Source: CALKAL01 sp051846895
GTDB lineage: Bacteria > Bacillota > Bacilli > Bacillales > Alkalibacillaceae
Length of the DNA: 64,000 nucleotides
Direction of reading: 5' to 3'
Assembly (NCBI GenBank): GCA_051846895.1
Contig: JBPYCQ010000009.1
Coordinates: forward strand, 75,050 to 139,049
Shown piece by piece: positions 9,567 through 18,013 of this stretch. How positions within the stretch are numbered: position 1 is the first letter of the stretch; each line of letters opens with the position of its first letter. The position numbers and the translations under genes were made by a program. The notes beneath the pieces were generated by a model. That model made no database searches. It was given only the letters and a program-made list of their open reading frames with translations, and was not told where the DNA came from.

Positions 9567-10685
9567 TCACCCTTCTTCAATCATTTTTCCATCATGAATA
9601 TTAATAATAACGGCCTGATCTAGTGTTTCATGCGCAATTCCGTCAATGCTTGTTGTTGTAACAAACGTCTGAACTTTACCTTGAATCGTATTTAATAAAT
9701 GTGATTGTCTATGGTCATCAAGTTCACTTAATACATCATCAAGCAATAAAACTGGATATTCACCTATTTCTTCATAGATTAATTCAATTTCAGCTAACTT
9801 TAATGATAAAGCTGTTGTTCGCTGCTGACCTTGTGAACCAAAGTTTTGTACATTCCGCTCATTGACATAAAAAATCAAATCATCTCGATGTGGACCAATT
9901 AATGTTGATCCACGTTCTATTTCTTTTGCTTGTATTTTTTCAAAATGATTAGCATATACTATTCCTATTTTCTCCGAATTCATAGCTTCTGATACGTTAA
10001 CTGTTGAATCATATTGTATTTCGAGCATTTCTAATCCTCTACTAATTCCCTTATGTATTGGAATAGCCCATTTACGTAATTTATTTAAAAATTGAAAACG
10101 CCTTTCAACAATAATTTTTGCATGTTCAATTAATTTTTCAGTGTAAATAGTTAGCATCGTTAAATCAGTTTGTCTATTTCTTTGTAAATCTTTTAAAAGA
10201 GCATTTCTTTGTTTTAATACTTTCTGATACTGATTCAAATGATAAATATAGATAGGCTGGATTTGTCCAATTTCCATATCTATAAAACGTCTACGTTCCT
10301 GTGGATTACCTTTTACTAAATTCAAATCTTCTGGAGCAAACATAACGACATTAAGCGCCCCGATGTAATCACTTAGTCGCTTTTGTTCAATATGATTGAA
10401 TTTTGCCTTCTTCCCTTTTGATGTAAAAATGACTTCAAGTGGAAATGTACGATTTCTTTTAAATACTCTACCTTCTATTTTACCATACTCTTCATTCCAT
10501 TTGATTAACTCTTTATCTCTTGGGGTTCTATGTGATCTTGTAAAAGCTAAAACATAGATTGCTTCCATTAAATTCGTTTTCCCCTGGGCATTTTCGCCAA
10601 TTATGACATTAATATCATGATCAAAGGTTAATGAGAGCTCGTTATAATTACGGTAATTTTTTAACGTGATACTTTCTACAAACAT
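9567..10685 (-). CDS. recF: DNA replication and repair protein RecF
   Basis: RecF is an SMC-like ATPase that helps load RecA at single-strand gaps and stalled forks. Walker A is in GENAQGKTNLMEA, the ABC-type signature in GSQGQQRTTALSLKLAE, and Walker B in LLLDDVLSELDDHR. The ATG at 10685 (MFVESITLKNYRN) lies 9 bases after GAGG and gives 372 residues, close to the usual 370. A TTG 15 bases upstream overlaps the ribosome site and is rejected. The gene follows yaaA and precedes remB, the standard Bacillus order. Confidence 0.97.
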   Translation of the reverse strand: MFVESITLKNYRNYNELSLTFDHDINVIIGENAQGKTNLMEAIYVLAFTRSHRTPRDKELIKWNEEYGKIEGRVFKRNRTFPLEVIFTSKGKKAKFNHIEQKRLSDYIGALNVVMFAPEDLNLVKGNPQERRRFIDMEIGQIQPIYIYHLNQYQKVLKQRNALLKDLQRNRQTDLTMLTIYTEKLIEHAKIIVERRFQFLNKLRKWAIPIHKGISRGLEMLEIQYDSTVNVSEAMNSEKIGIVYANHFEKIQAKEIERGSTLIGPHRDDLIFYVNERNVQNFGSQGQQRTTALSLKLAEIELIYEEIGEYPVLLLDDVLSELDDHRQSHLLNTIQGKVQTFVTTTSIDGIAHETLDQAVIINIHDGKMIEEG

Positions 10686-10701
10686 AATGGGATTCCTCAA
10701 A

Positions 10702-10926
10702 TCATTCGTCAGATTTTTCTATTTTAAACAATCCTACTTCTTCAATTTCAATTAAATCACCATGCTTTAGTTTGCGGCCTCTTCTCGATTCGATTTCATC
10801 ATTAACTAATACACAATAGTCTTGTAAAAAAAGTTTAACCATTCCACCTGACTCAACGATGTTAGCATATTTTAAAAATTGACCCAACGTGATGTAGTCT
10901 GTTTTAATTTCGATAATATCCGGCAT
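10702..10926 (-). CDS. yaaA: S4-domain RNA-binding protein YaaA
   Basis: This 74-residue protein is almost only an S4-like RNA-binding fold (ITLGQFLKYANIVESGG, then EIESRRGRKLKHGDLIEI). In Bacillus the homologue lies between dnaN and recF and is implicated in ribosome assembly. The ATG at 10926 has an AGGTGA site at the usual distance. A strong hairpin separates it from dnaN, so it may also have its own promoter. Confidence 0.93.
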   Translation of the reverse strand: MPDIIEIKTDYITLGQFLKYANIVESGGMVKLFLQDYCVLVNDEIESRRGRKLKHGDLIEIEEVGLFKIEKSDE

Positions 10927-10993
10927 TTAATCACCTATTCTGTGTTAGTTCGTTATATATCTATATTTTACTAAAAGTTGAACATTATTAAAA

Positions 10994-11035
10994 GAAACTG
11001 AACGATTAGGATCCTTTCTCTAATCGTTCAGTTTC
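10994..11035 (-). terminator. 16-bp hairpin downstream of dnaN
   Basis: GAAACTGAACGATTAG and CTAATCGTTCAGTTTC form a perfect 16-bp stem with a 10-base loop, starting 10 bases past the dnaN stop. Only four T follow on the minus strand. It probably terminates or attenuates dnaA-dnaN transcription ahead of yaaA-recF. Confidence 0.75.
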
Positions 11036-11045
11036 GATAAAGAAT

Positions 11046-12191
11046 TTAATAAGTTCTCACCGGTGTGATTAATTGTAATATATTTTCACTTTCATCTTCT
11101 GGTCGAATGACAAAAGGTCTCATCGCACCAGTAAAATTAATAGTGATTTTATCCGAATCAATTGCTCTTAACGCATCGATCATATATTTAGCATTAAAGG
11201 ATATCTTTAATTCTTCTCCTTCGATTGAATCAGCAGACAAGACTTCTTCAACTGTACCAATTTCAGGTGAATGACTCGTTATTTGTAAACTATTATTTTC
11301 TTTTGTGAGTAACTTAACAATATTATTTCGATTATCTTTAGCAAGTAAACTAGCACGGTCAATTGAATCAATTAAAGCTTTAGCACTAACATTTACTAAT
11401 GTTTTACTTTGATCTGGTATTAATCTTGAAGTTTCAGGATAGTTTCCTTCTAGTAATCTTGATAAGAACAGGACATTTTTAGTTCTAAATAAAATTTGAT
11501 TGTCTGTCACGCTAATTTGAATATGTTCTTCTGTTTCATCTAATATTTTATTAAGTTCCGCTAAACTTTTTCCAGGAATAACGACATTTCTAAAAGATAA
11601 CTCGTTAAGATCAGGATTTAATTTAATTTTTCTTGATGCTAGTCGATGGCTATCTGTTGCTACAAGTTCTAATTCATTATTTTCTAGTTTAAAATGAACA
11701 CCAGTTAAAATCGGTCTTGTTTCTGACATTGAGACAGCAAAATTAGTTTGTCTAATCAACATTTTTAATAAATCGATTTGAAGATCAAAGCTATTTTCTG
11801 TTCTAATCATCGGAAGCTGAGGATATTCATCAGCATCTTGTCCATTTAATTTGAATTCAGCATTACCTGATCTAATGATTATATTTAAATCTTCATCTGT
11901 TATAATTTCAACTTGCTTTTCAGGTAATTTACGAATAATCTCCGGTAAAAACTTGGCTTGAATGACTAATTTACCGGGAGTTACTTCGTGTATATTAATC
12001 ACTCCGTTTTCTTCGATAGGAATGATCGATTCGATCGTGATGTCTGAATTACTTCCGGTTAATTTAATTCCTTCATCTGTTGTTTCAATTTTAATTCCAG
12101 ATAATATTTGAATCGTCGGTTTTGGAGAAATTGCTTTCATTACATTTTGTATCCCTGTCATTAATGGTTCACGTTCGATTATTAATTTCAT
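11046..12191 (-). CDS. dnaN: DNA polymerase III beta subunit (sliding clamp)
   Basis: The beta clamp is a ring-shaped dimer that tethers DNA polymerase III to the template and recruits many repair factors. The 381 residues fit the family (three repeated clamp domains), with typical signatures such as FAVSMSETRPILTGVHF, ATDSHRLASRKI and the C-terminal ITPVRTY. The ATG at 12191 follows AGGAGG at 12197-12202. It is downstream of dnaA with the unwinding half of oriC between them. Confidence 0.98.
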   Translation of the reverse strand: MKLIIEREPLMTGIQNVMKAISPKPTIQILSGIKIETTDEGIKLTGSNSDITIESIIPIEENGVINIHEVTPGKLVIQAKFLPEIIRKLPEKQVEIITDEDLNIIIRSGNAEFKLNGQDADEYPQLPMIRTENSFDLQIDLLKMLIRQTNFAVSMSETRPILTGVHFKLENNELELVATDSHRLASRKIKLNPDLNELSFRNVVIPGKSLAELNKILDETEEHIQISVTDNQILFRTKNVLFLSRLLEGNYPETSRLIPDQSKTLVNVSAKALIDSIDRASLLAKDNRNNIVKLLTKENNSLQITSHSPEIGTVEEVLSADSIEGEELKISFNAKYMIDALRAIDSDKITINFTGAMRPFVIRPEDESENILQLITPVRTY

Positions 12192-12229
12192 TTGTGACCT
12201 CCTATATTTATTTATTTTATTTAAAAAAA

Positions 12230-12343
12230 TAGTAATAATAGTAATAGGGCCTGTGAATATGTGAATAACTTAATAAAACGTAATTAATAAAAGGTTATCC
12301 ACATGTGCATAAGTTGTTAGTATATTTGTTTCAGTTATTCACA
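12230..12343 (-). other. oriC: oriC part 1: DNA unwinding element with DnaA-trio
   Basis: Between dnaA and dnaN the plus strand reads TAGTAATAATAGTAATAG (12230-12247, six trinucleotides), then GGCC, then tandem DnaA boxes TGTGAATAT (12252-12260) and TGTGAATAA (12260-12268). This matches the basal unwinding system known from B. subtilis: DnaA boxes, GC clamp, DnaA-trio, AT-rich tract. Further boxes are a perfect TTATCCACA at 12295-12303, TGTGCATAA at 12304-12312 and TTATTCACA at 12335-12343. An AT-rich run (12201-12230) continues toward dnaN. Confidence 0.88.
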
Positions 12344-12352
12344 TGTTAACAA

Positions 12353-13699
12353 TTAGTTCGATTTGATTAATTCTATTAATTCATCGATTTCTTTTTGAAG
12401 ATGCAAATCACTAGCAATCATTTTAGAAATTTTTTCATGTGCATGAATGACAGTTGTGTGATCTCGTCCACCAAATTCATCACCGATTTTTGGTAAAGAT
12501 AAATCAGTTAATTCTCTTGATAAATACATAGCAATTTGTCTTGGAAAAGCGATTGATTTTGTACGTTTTTTAGCAGCGAAATCTTCAAGCTGAACTTGAT
12601 ATTTTTCACCAATAACTTTTTGAATACCTTTAATCGTGATTTGCTTAGGCTTGGAACTAGGAATAATGTCTTTAAGTGCATTAGCTGCTAAATTTGCATC
12701 AATATCTTGATTGACTAATGAAGAATATGCGACAACCCGTATTAAAGCTCCTTCTAATTCTCGAATATTCGTATCGATTTGATTAGCTATATACAGCATT
12801 ACTTCGTTTGGAATATCTAATCCATCAGCCTTTGCTTTTTTACGTAAAATAGCAATTCTCGTTTCTAAATCAGGTGGGGTAATATCTGTAATCAATCCCC
12901 ACTCAAAACGTGAACGTAAACGATCCTCTAATGTAGGTATTTCTTTAGGTGGTCTGTCACTCGAGATAATAATTTGTTTATTTTCCTCATGCAAAGTATT
13001 AAATGTATGGAAAAATTCTTCCTGTGTTTGTTCTTTTCCTGCTAAAAACTGAATATCATCGATTAATAAAACATCTACATTCCGATATTTATTTCGGAAA
13101 TCTATCGTTTTATTATCACGGATTGAATTAATAAATTCATTTGTGAATTTTTCTGAAGATAAATAAACAACTTTTGCTTGAGGATTATGCTCGATAACAT
13201 AATGTCCAATGGCGTGCATTAAGTGTGTTTTACCTAAACCAACACCCCCGTATATAAACAAAGGGTTGTATGCTTTTGCTGGAGCCTCAGCAACCGCTAA
13301 TGATGCAGCATGTGCAAATCGATTTCCTGAACCAATAACGAAAGTTTCGAATGTATATTTTGAATTTAGCATCGTTTTTGAATTGGATTCGTTTGTTTTT
13401 ATGCTTGGTACATTTTTAACTGGTTGATTAATGCTTGATTCAGCTTCTTCTGTATCTGGAATAATAAATTTTGGTACGAGAGTAGAACCAGTTAAGTCAT
13501 TAATGGTTTTCGATATAATTTTCGTATAGCTTTTTTCTAGCCAATCTCTAGTAAATTCATTTGGCGTATGTATAATGATCTGATCATCTTCTATCGAGTT
13601 AGCCTCAGTAGATTTTAACCAAGTATCAAAGCTAGGTTTACTTACCTTTTTCTCGATTACATCTAATGTTTTAGCCCATAGTTCATTGATATCTTTCAA
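12353..13699 (-). CDS. dnaA: chromosomal replication initiator DnaA
   Basis: DnaA binds DnaA boxes and opens oriC. Domain I (about residues 1-80) and a low-complexity linker precede the AAA+ domain III, with Walker A in GGVGLGKTHLMHAIG and Walker B in VLLIDDIQFLAGKEQTQEEFF. Domain IV carries the DnaA signature GGRDHTTVIHAHEKI. The 448 residues are typical. The start is a TTG at 13699, placed 9 bases after AGGAAG; no ATG is available nearby. It is flanked on both sides by DnaA-box clusters, as expected for autoregulation. Confidence 0.98.
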   Translation of the reverse strand: MKDINELWAKTLDVIEKKVSKPSFDTWLKSTEANSIEDDQIIIHTPNEFTRDWLEKSYTKIISKTINDLTGSTLVPKFIIPDTEEAESSINQPVKNVPSIKTNESNSKTMLNSKYTFETFVIGSGNRFAHAASLAVAEAPAKAYNPLFIYGGVGLGKTHLMHAIGHYVIEHNPQAKVVYLSSEKFTNEFINSIRDNKTIDFRNKYRNVDVLLIDDIQFLAGKEQTQEEFFHTFNTLHEENKQIIISSDRPPKEIPTLEDRLRSRFEWGLITDITPPDLETRIAILRKKAKADGLDIPNEVMLYIANQIDTNIRELEGALIRVVAYSSLVNQDIDANLAANALKDIIPSSKPKQITIKGIQKVIGEKYQVQLEDFAAKKRTKSIAFPRQIAMYLSRELTDLSLPKIGDEFGGRDHTTVIHAHEKISKMIASDLHLQKEIDELIELIKSN

Positions 13700-13745
13700 C
13701 CAGTTTCACTTCCTTTCAGCTTTGGGATATTTGATGATGAGGAAC

Positions 13746-14082
13746 TGTGGATATTTTTGTCTAATTAAACAAAGCCTTATGTACATTTATCGACAAAATT
13801 CACAGACATGTGAATAATTCTATACAAGAGGTGTGAGTAACTATCCACATATTATTCACAGCTTGTGGAAAAATATATTGTAAAAGATTACTTATCCACT
13901 ATAAAAACATTATAATCATATCAAAATATGCTAGTATTTTCAATGGTTATTAAGACTTATCCACAATGCGAACATATTTGTCCATATTTTTTATCAACAT
14001 ATGTTGAAATTGTGGTTATCATGTCGAATGTGTTGTGGATTATTAAAATTGGAAATAATTTATCCATGTGGATTGTGGATAT
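13746..14082. other. oriC: oriC part 2: DnaA-box cluster upstream of dnaA
   Basis: This intergenic region is crowded with DnaA boxes on both strands: TGTGGATAT 13746, TGTGAATAA 13809, TGTGAGTAA 13832, CTATCCACA 13841, TTATTCACA 13852, TGTGGAAAA 13864, TTATCCACT 13892, perfect TTATCCACA 13957, TGTGGATTA 14034, TTATCCATG 14060, TGTGGATTG 14067 and TGTGGATAT 14074. It corresponds to the incA/incB part of the bipartite B. subtilis origin and also covers the dnaA promoter region. Confidence 0.93.
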
Positions 14083-14134
14083 GTATAAAATATGTGATAT
14101 AATACATATTGTTCTTAATATGAACGAATAGTAG

Positions 14135-14164
14135 TTGACATGTCACATTTATTTTTTATATACT
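14135..14164 (+). promoter_or_regulatory. promoter of rpmH
   Basis: A perfect TTGACA (14135-14140) and TATACT (14159-14164), 18 bases apart, lie 60 bases before the rpmH start. Confidence 0.65.
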
Positions 14165-14223
14165 AATCTGGACTGTTTTTAGACGTAAAAGATCGATGTG
14201 TTTTATTTCAGGAGGTGTTTTTA

Positions 14224-14358
14224 ATGAAACGCACATATCAACCTAATAAAAGAAAAAGAAGTAAAGTACACGGATTTCGTGCAAGAATGAAGACGAAAAA
14301 TGGACGTCATGTTTTAGCACGTCGTCGCCGTAAAGGGAGAAAAGTTCTTTCTGCTTAG
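14224..14358 (+). CDS. rpmH: 50S ribosomal protein L34
   Basis: The product is a 44-residue, very basic ribosomal protein beginning MKRTYQPNKRKRSKVHGFR and ending KGRKVLSA, exactly the L34 pattern. It is too short for a length-filtered ORF list but unmistakable. AGGAGG lies at 14211-14216, and a terminator hairpin follows directly. It is the first gene on the right side of oriC, as in nearly all Bacillaceae. Confidence 0.98.
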   Translation: MKRTYQPNKRKRSKVHGFRARMKTKNGRHVLARRRRKGRKVLSA

Positions 14359-14359
14359 G

Positions 14360-14389
14360 CCACTGATCATCATTCAGTGGTCTTTTTTC
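14360..14389 (+). terminator. rpmH terminator
   Basis: CCACTGA and TCAGTGG form a 7-bp stem (14360-14380) followed by TCTTTTTT. Confidence 0.85.
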
Positions 14390-14506
14390 ACTTTATACAA
14401 CTTTTTTATGTTGGGTAACTATCTATTGATTGTTTTAATAATGAATAGATATGTACATAATGACATATGATGTTTTTGTAAATCATAGGTTTTTAATAGA
14501 GATTGG

Positions 14507-14857
14507 ATGATTTTTGTGAGAAAAGAATATAGAATTAAAAGAAATGAAGATTTTCAATACATCATAAAAAAAGGGCAATCTTTCGCAAATCGCGAATTAG
14601 TTTTGTATTATATTAAGAGAGAGCAAGACCATTTTCGTGTTGGGTTGTCAGTAAGTAAAAAACTTGGCAACGCTGTTAAACGTAATCAAATCAAACGATA
14701 TATAAGACATGCTTTTATTGAACTGGACGGCCAAATCAAACCGAATTATGATTTTATTGTTATAGCTAGAAAACCGACAGCAAGTATGAGCTTTCATGAA
14801 GTTAAAAGAAGTTTAAGTCATCTATTAATGAAAACAAATATGTTTACAGCAAATTAA
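14507..14857 (+). CDS. rnpA: ribonuclease P protein component
   Basis: This basic protein binds RNase P RNA and helps it remove 5' leaders from pre-tRNAs. The family core is visible: RIKRNEDFQYIIKKGQSFANR, then RVGLSVSKKLGNAVKRNQIKRYIRHAF, which holds the RNR-type basic helix. The start is uncertain. ATG 14507 is listed with a weak upstream site; GTG 14516 (giving MRKEYRIK) sits 5 bases after GGATGA and matches family N-termini better. It lies between rpmH and spoIIIJ, the conserved order. Confidence 0.95.
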   Translation: MIFVRKEYRIKRNEDFQYIIKKGQSFANRELVLYYIKREQDHFRVGLSVSKKLGNAVKRNQIKRYIRHAFIELDGQIKPNYDFIVIARKPTASMSFHEVKRSLSHLLMKTNMFTAN

Positions 14858-14932
14858 TCATGGTCATTAAGGTTTAATAAATGCTAAAATGTTCTATAGA
14901 GTTGTTAAGAGGTAGTTAGGAGGAAATTGAAA

Positions 14933-15709
14933 GTGCGCAAAAATTTAATTGTCATCATTTCATTAATTGCAGTAACTGTTTTTCTATCCGGTTGTACTCA
15001 AATTAATGAACCAATTACACCTGAAAGTGAAGGATTTTGGAACCAATTTTTTGTCTATCCGTTATCGTTTTTAATTACATATATTGCTGAAACAATTTTT
15101 AATCATGGTTATGGATTAGCAATCGTAATTATTACAATTTTACTACGTACATTAATTTTACCATTAAATATTAAGCAGTTAAAATCATCACAAGCGATGC
15201 AAATGATTCAACCAGAACTTCTTGCTTTAAGAGAAAAATATGCTTCAAAAGATGCTACAACACAGCAAAAATTACAGCAAGAGACGATGGCACTATTCCA
15301 AAAGCATGGCGTCAATCCTTTGGCAGGATGTTTACCAATTATCGTCCAAATGCCTATTTTTATCGCTTTATATCACGCAATTGTTCGTACAGAAGAAATT
15401 GAAAACTATAACTTCTTATGGTTTGAGTTAGGTTCACCAGACATTATTTTAGCGATCATTACGTTTGCAACAACATTTGCTCAACAAAAAATAATGATGT
15501 CCGGCATGCCAGCTGGGGCTAACCCACAAATGCAAGTTATGTTATACTTACTACCAATCATGATTGGAGTATTTGCATTATTCTTCCCAGCAGCATTAGC
15601 ACTTTACTGGGCAGTTGGTAACATATTTATGATGGTACAAACAATTTTTGTTCGTCGTCCAATGATGAAACAATTTGAACAACAAAACAATGGAGGATCG
15701 AAAAAGTGA
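14933..15709 (+). CDS. spoIIIJ: membrane protein insertase YidC/Oxa1 (SpoIIIJ)
   Basis: This lipoprotein insertase folds and inserts proteins into the cytoplasmic membrane, and in B. subtilis SpoIIIJ is also needed for forespore development. A signal peptide ends in the lipobox LSGC (VFLSGCTQ). The Oxa1 core follows, with helices around FVYPLSFLITYIAE, IVIITILLRTLILPLN (with the groove arginine), GCLPIIVQMPIFIALYHAI and two C-terminal segments. The start is ambiguous: TTG 14927 is only 3 bases from GGAGG, so GTG 14933 with 9-base spacing is chosen, giving 258 residues. It overlaps jag by four bases. Confidence 0.96.
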   Translation: MRKNLIVIISLIAVTVFLSGCTQINEPITPESEGFWNQFFVYPLSFLITYIAETIFNHGYGLAIVIITILLRTLILPLNIKQLKSSQAMQMIQPELLALREKYASKDATTQQKLQQETMALFQKHGVNPLAGCLPIIVQMPIFIALYHAIVRTEEIENYNFLWFELGSPDIILAIITFATTFAQQKIMMSGMPAGANPQMQVMLYLLPIMIGVFALFFPAALALYWAVGNIFMMVQTIFVRRPMMKQFEQQNNGGSKK

Positions 15710-16326
15710 GGGAAATAACGGCTAGTGGTCAAACAGTTGAAGAAGCTATTGAGAATGCTTTAAGTCAACTCGGTTTAACAAAAGAGCAAGTGTCAGTTGA
15801 AATTATTGATGAAGGTAAAAAAGGACTTTTAGGTGTATTCGGTTCTAAGAAAGCTTATGTTAAAGTACAGGAGAAATTAGACCTTGCTAAAATTGGTCAT
15901 AAATTTCTTAGCGATGTCACTAAAGAAATGGGAATCGAAGCACAAATTAATTTGACTGAAGCAGAGGGTGAAATTGTTTATGAATTAGTAGGTGAAAAAA
16001 TGGGCCTATTAATTGGAAAACGTGGACAAACACTTAATGCTCTACAGTATTTAACACACCTAGCTGTCAACAAAAATCAGAATCAATCTTACACAACCGT
16101 TGTTGTCGATGCAGAAAATTATCGTCAAAGAAGAAAAGAGACTCTAATTGATTTGGCACAAAAACTTGCACAAAAAGCAACAAGACTAAAACACGAAGTT
16201 AAACTTGAACCAATGCCTTCTTTTGAAAGGAAAATTATTCATACTGCTCTTCAAGACCATACCGATGTTTCTACTTACTCAGAAGGAAGAGATCCGAACC
16301 GTTATATTGTAATAAAACCGAATTAA
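15706..16326 (+). CDS. jag: RNA-binding protein Jag (KhpB/EloR family)
   Basis: Jag-family proteins are cytoplasmic RNA binders linked to cell elongation and partnered with KhpA. The three expected parts are present: an N-terminal Jag-N domain (MREITASGQTVEEAIENAL, then GLLGVFGSKKAYVKV), a KH domain with GLLIGKRGQTLNALQYL, and a C-terminal R3H domain with FERKIIHTALQDH and SEGRDPNRYIVI. The GTG start overlaps the spoIIIJ stop (GTGA), indicating translational coupling. The length of 206 is normal. Confidence 0.96.
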   Translation: MREITASGQTVEEAIENALSQLGLTKEQVSVEIIDEGKKGLLGVFGSKKAYVKVQEKLDLAKIGHKFLSDVTKEMGIEAQINLTEAEGEIVYELVGEKMGLLIGKRGQTLNALQYLTHLAVNKNQNQSYTTVVVDAENYRQRRKETLIDLAQKLAQKATRLKHEVKLEPMPSFERKIIHTALQDHTDVSTYSEGRDPNRYIVIKPN

Positions 16327-16331
16327 AATTA

Positions 16332-16366
16332 AACCTGACGAGTTATAGACTTGTCAGGTTTTTTTA
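16332..16366 (+). terminator. jag terminator
   Basis: AACCTGACGAGT and ACTTGTCAGGTT form a near-perfect stem followed by a run of T, immediately after jag. Confidence 0.88.
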
Positions 16367-16377
16367 ATCATATTTAT

Positions 16378-16959
16378 TTATTTTTCCTCGCCAAAAATTC
16401 CGTAGAAAAAAAGTTTAACTAGATCTTCTGTAAAGGGCAGAATATTTTTATAAACCTCTTCTTTCTGCATATACTCGGTAAACATTTGTACGTAAATCAT
16501 TATCGCTTCATTTGAAATCGATGTATCGATATATCCACTTTCTTTCCCTTGATTAAAGAAGTTCATTAACATGGGTATAGATTTTTCTTGATAATTTTTT
16601 AACGCCCCTTTATTTTGTTTAAAATCTTCCATGATTCGGTTATAAATTTCTTCGTTAATTTGCTCTGCACCTGCTGCTTTATTGAAAGTGATCTGTTTAA
16701 TTTTTTCTTTATAGTCTAAATCACTATTAATTATTCGATCATACTCCGCCCATAATGAATCGACATAATAAGAGATAACCTCATCAATGAGTTGATCTTT
16801 ATTTCCAAAATAATTATATATAGTCACTTGAGAGACTTGCGCTTCTTTTGCTATTTCAGAAATGGATACTTTTTTAATTCCATACTTCATAAATAATGAT
16901 AAACCAGCCTGTAAAATATCATTAGATTTTTTTTCTTTTCTTCGTTCAAATCCATTCAT
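16378..16959 (-). CDS. TetR/AcrR-family transcriptional regulator
   Basis: The first 60 residues form a TetR helix-turn-helix: SNDILQAGLSLFMKYGIKKVSI, then ISEIAKEAQVSQVTIYNYFGNK. The rest is an all-alpha ligand and dimer domain. It is divergent from an ABC exporter, and two matching palindromic operators lie between them, so it very probably represses the exporter and itself. ATG 16959 is 8 bases after GAGGTG and is preferred over a TTG three bases upstream. The ligand is unknown. Confidence 0.9.
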   Translation of the reverse strand: MNGFERRKEKKSNDILQAGLSLFMKYGIKKVSISEIAKEAQVSQVTIYNYFGNKDQLIDEVISYYVDSLWAEYDRIINSDLDYKEKIKQITFNKAAGAEQINEEIYNRIMEDFKQNKGALKNYQEKSIPMLMNFFNQGKESGYIDTSISNEAIMIYVQMFTEYMQKEEVYKNILPFTEDLVKLFFYGIFGEEK

Positions 16960-16993
16960 CAATGATTCACCTCAATGATTAGTTTAATAAAAA

Positions 16994-17086
16994 TTATGTA
17001 ATAAAACAATTTAAATATTTCATAAACTATTGATAACATGAATAGCTTTGTATATTATGAAATAAAATAGATAAAATATTTCATAA
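16994..17086. promoter_or_regulatory. paired TetR operators
   Basis: Two 32-bp operators have the same architecture, TTATGAAATA-N12-TATTTCATAA. Operator 2 is a perfect inverted repeat (17055-17064 with 17077-17086). Operator 1 has one variant half (TTATGTAATA, 16994-17003) and one perfect half (17016-17025). Half-site spacing is 22 bp in both, and the operator centres are 61 bp apart. Operator 2 ends 18 bp before the exporter ATPase start. Confidence 0.8.
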
Positions 17087-17104
17087 TTTTAAGGAGAGTG
17101 GAGG

Positions 17105-18013
17105 ATGTCTATTCTTAAAGCAAATCAATTAACAAAGATGTTTGGTGACTTTAAGGCGTTAAATGGCGTAAATATTGAAGTGAATGAAGGAGAAATATTC
17201 GGATTCATCGGCCCAAATGGTGCAGGTAAATCAACAACGATACGTATCCTATTAGGTATTTTAAAAGCGACATCAGGTTCAGCTGAAATCTTTGGTAAAG
17301 ATGTTTGGAAAGAAGCTGTTGAGATCCATAAACAGATCGCCTATGTACCAGGTGATGTCAATTTATGGCCTAATCTAACTGGTGGGGAAGTCATTGATCT
17401 TTTCGTTAAACTTCGAGGTGGTAATAATAAGAATAAACGTGAAGAATTAATAGAACGATTTAACTTTGATCCATCAAAGAAATGTAGTACTTATTCTAAA
17501 GGTAACAGACAAAAAGTTGCTCTAATCGCAGCATTCGCGAGTGATGCAAATTTATATATATTTGATGAGCCGACGTCTGGATTAGATCCATTGATGGAAA
17601 AAGTCTTTCAAGAATTTGTATTGGAAGCGAAGAGTGAAGGTAAAAGTGTCCTCTTATCTAGTCATATATTATCTGAGGTAGAAAAGCTTTGTGATCGAGT
17701 GGGTATAATTCGTCAGGGACAGATTATAGAATCAGGTACATTAAATGAACTAAGGCATTTAACACGTTCTAATATGATCGTTCAGACTAAGAAACCGTTA
17801 AATCAGTTAGAAGCAATGAAAGGTGTTCACAATATTGAACAAAAAGGTGAGGAACTATTATTCCAAGTTGACACAGAACATTTGGATGGCGTCATCAACT
17901 ATATTAGTGATAAAGGTATTATCAAATTTGAAAGCACTCCACCGACATTAGAAGATTTATTTATGCGACATTATGAGGAAAGTGATGCACCATCTGGAGG
18001 TGTATCATCATGA
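17105..18013 (+). CDS. ABC transporter ATP-binding protein (drug-exporter type)
   Basis: This is the ATPase of a two-gene exporter. Walker A is GPNGAGKST, the signature loop reads YSKGNRQK (a divergent LSGGQ), Walker B is LYIFDEPTSGLDP, and the H-loop is in LLSSHILSEVEKLCD. The C-terminal extension of about 80 residues is typical of the DrrA/CcmA branch. It overlaps the permease gene by four bases (ATGA) and is preceded by two TetR operators. The substrate is unknown; antibiotic or lipid-like export is an inference from the family. Confidence 0.93.
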   Translation: MSILKANQLTKMFGDFKALNGVNIEVNEGEIFGFIGPNGAGKSTTIRILLGILKATSGSAEIFGKDVWKEAVEIHKQIAYVPGDVNLWPNLTGGEVIDLFVKLRGGNNKNKREELIERFNFDPSKKCSTYSKGNRQKVALIAAFASDANLYIFDEPTSGLDPLMEKVFQEFVLEAKSEGKSVLLSSHILSEVEKLCDRVGIIRQGQIIESGTLNELRHLTRSNMIVQTKKPLNQLEAMKGVHNIEQKGEELLFQVDTEHLDGVINYISDKGIIKFESTPPTLEDLFMRHYEESDAPSGGVSS

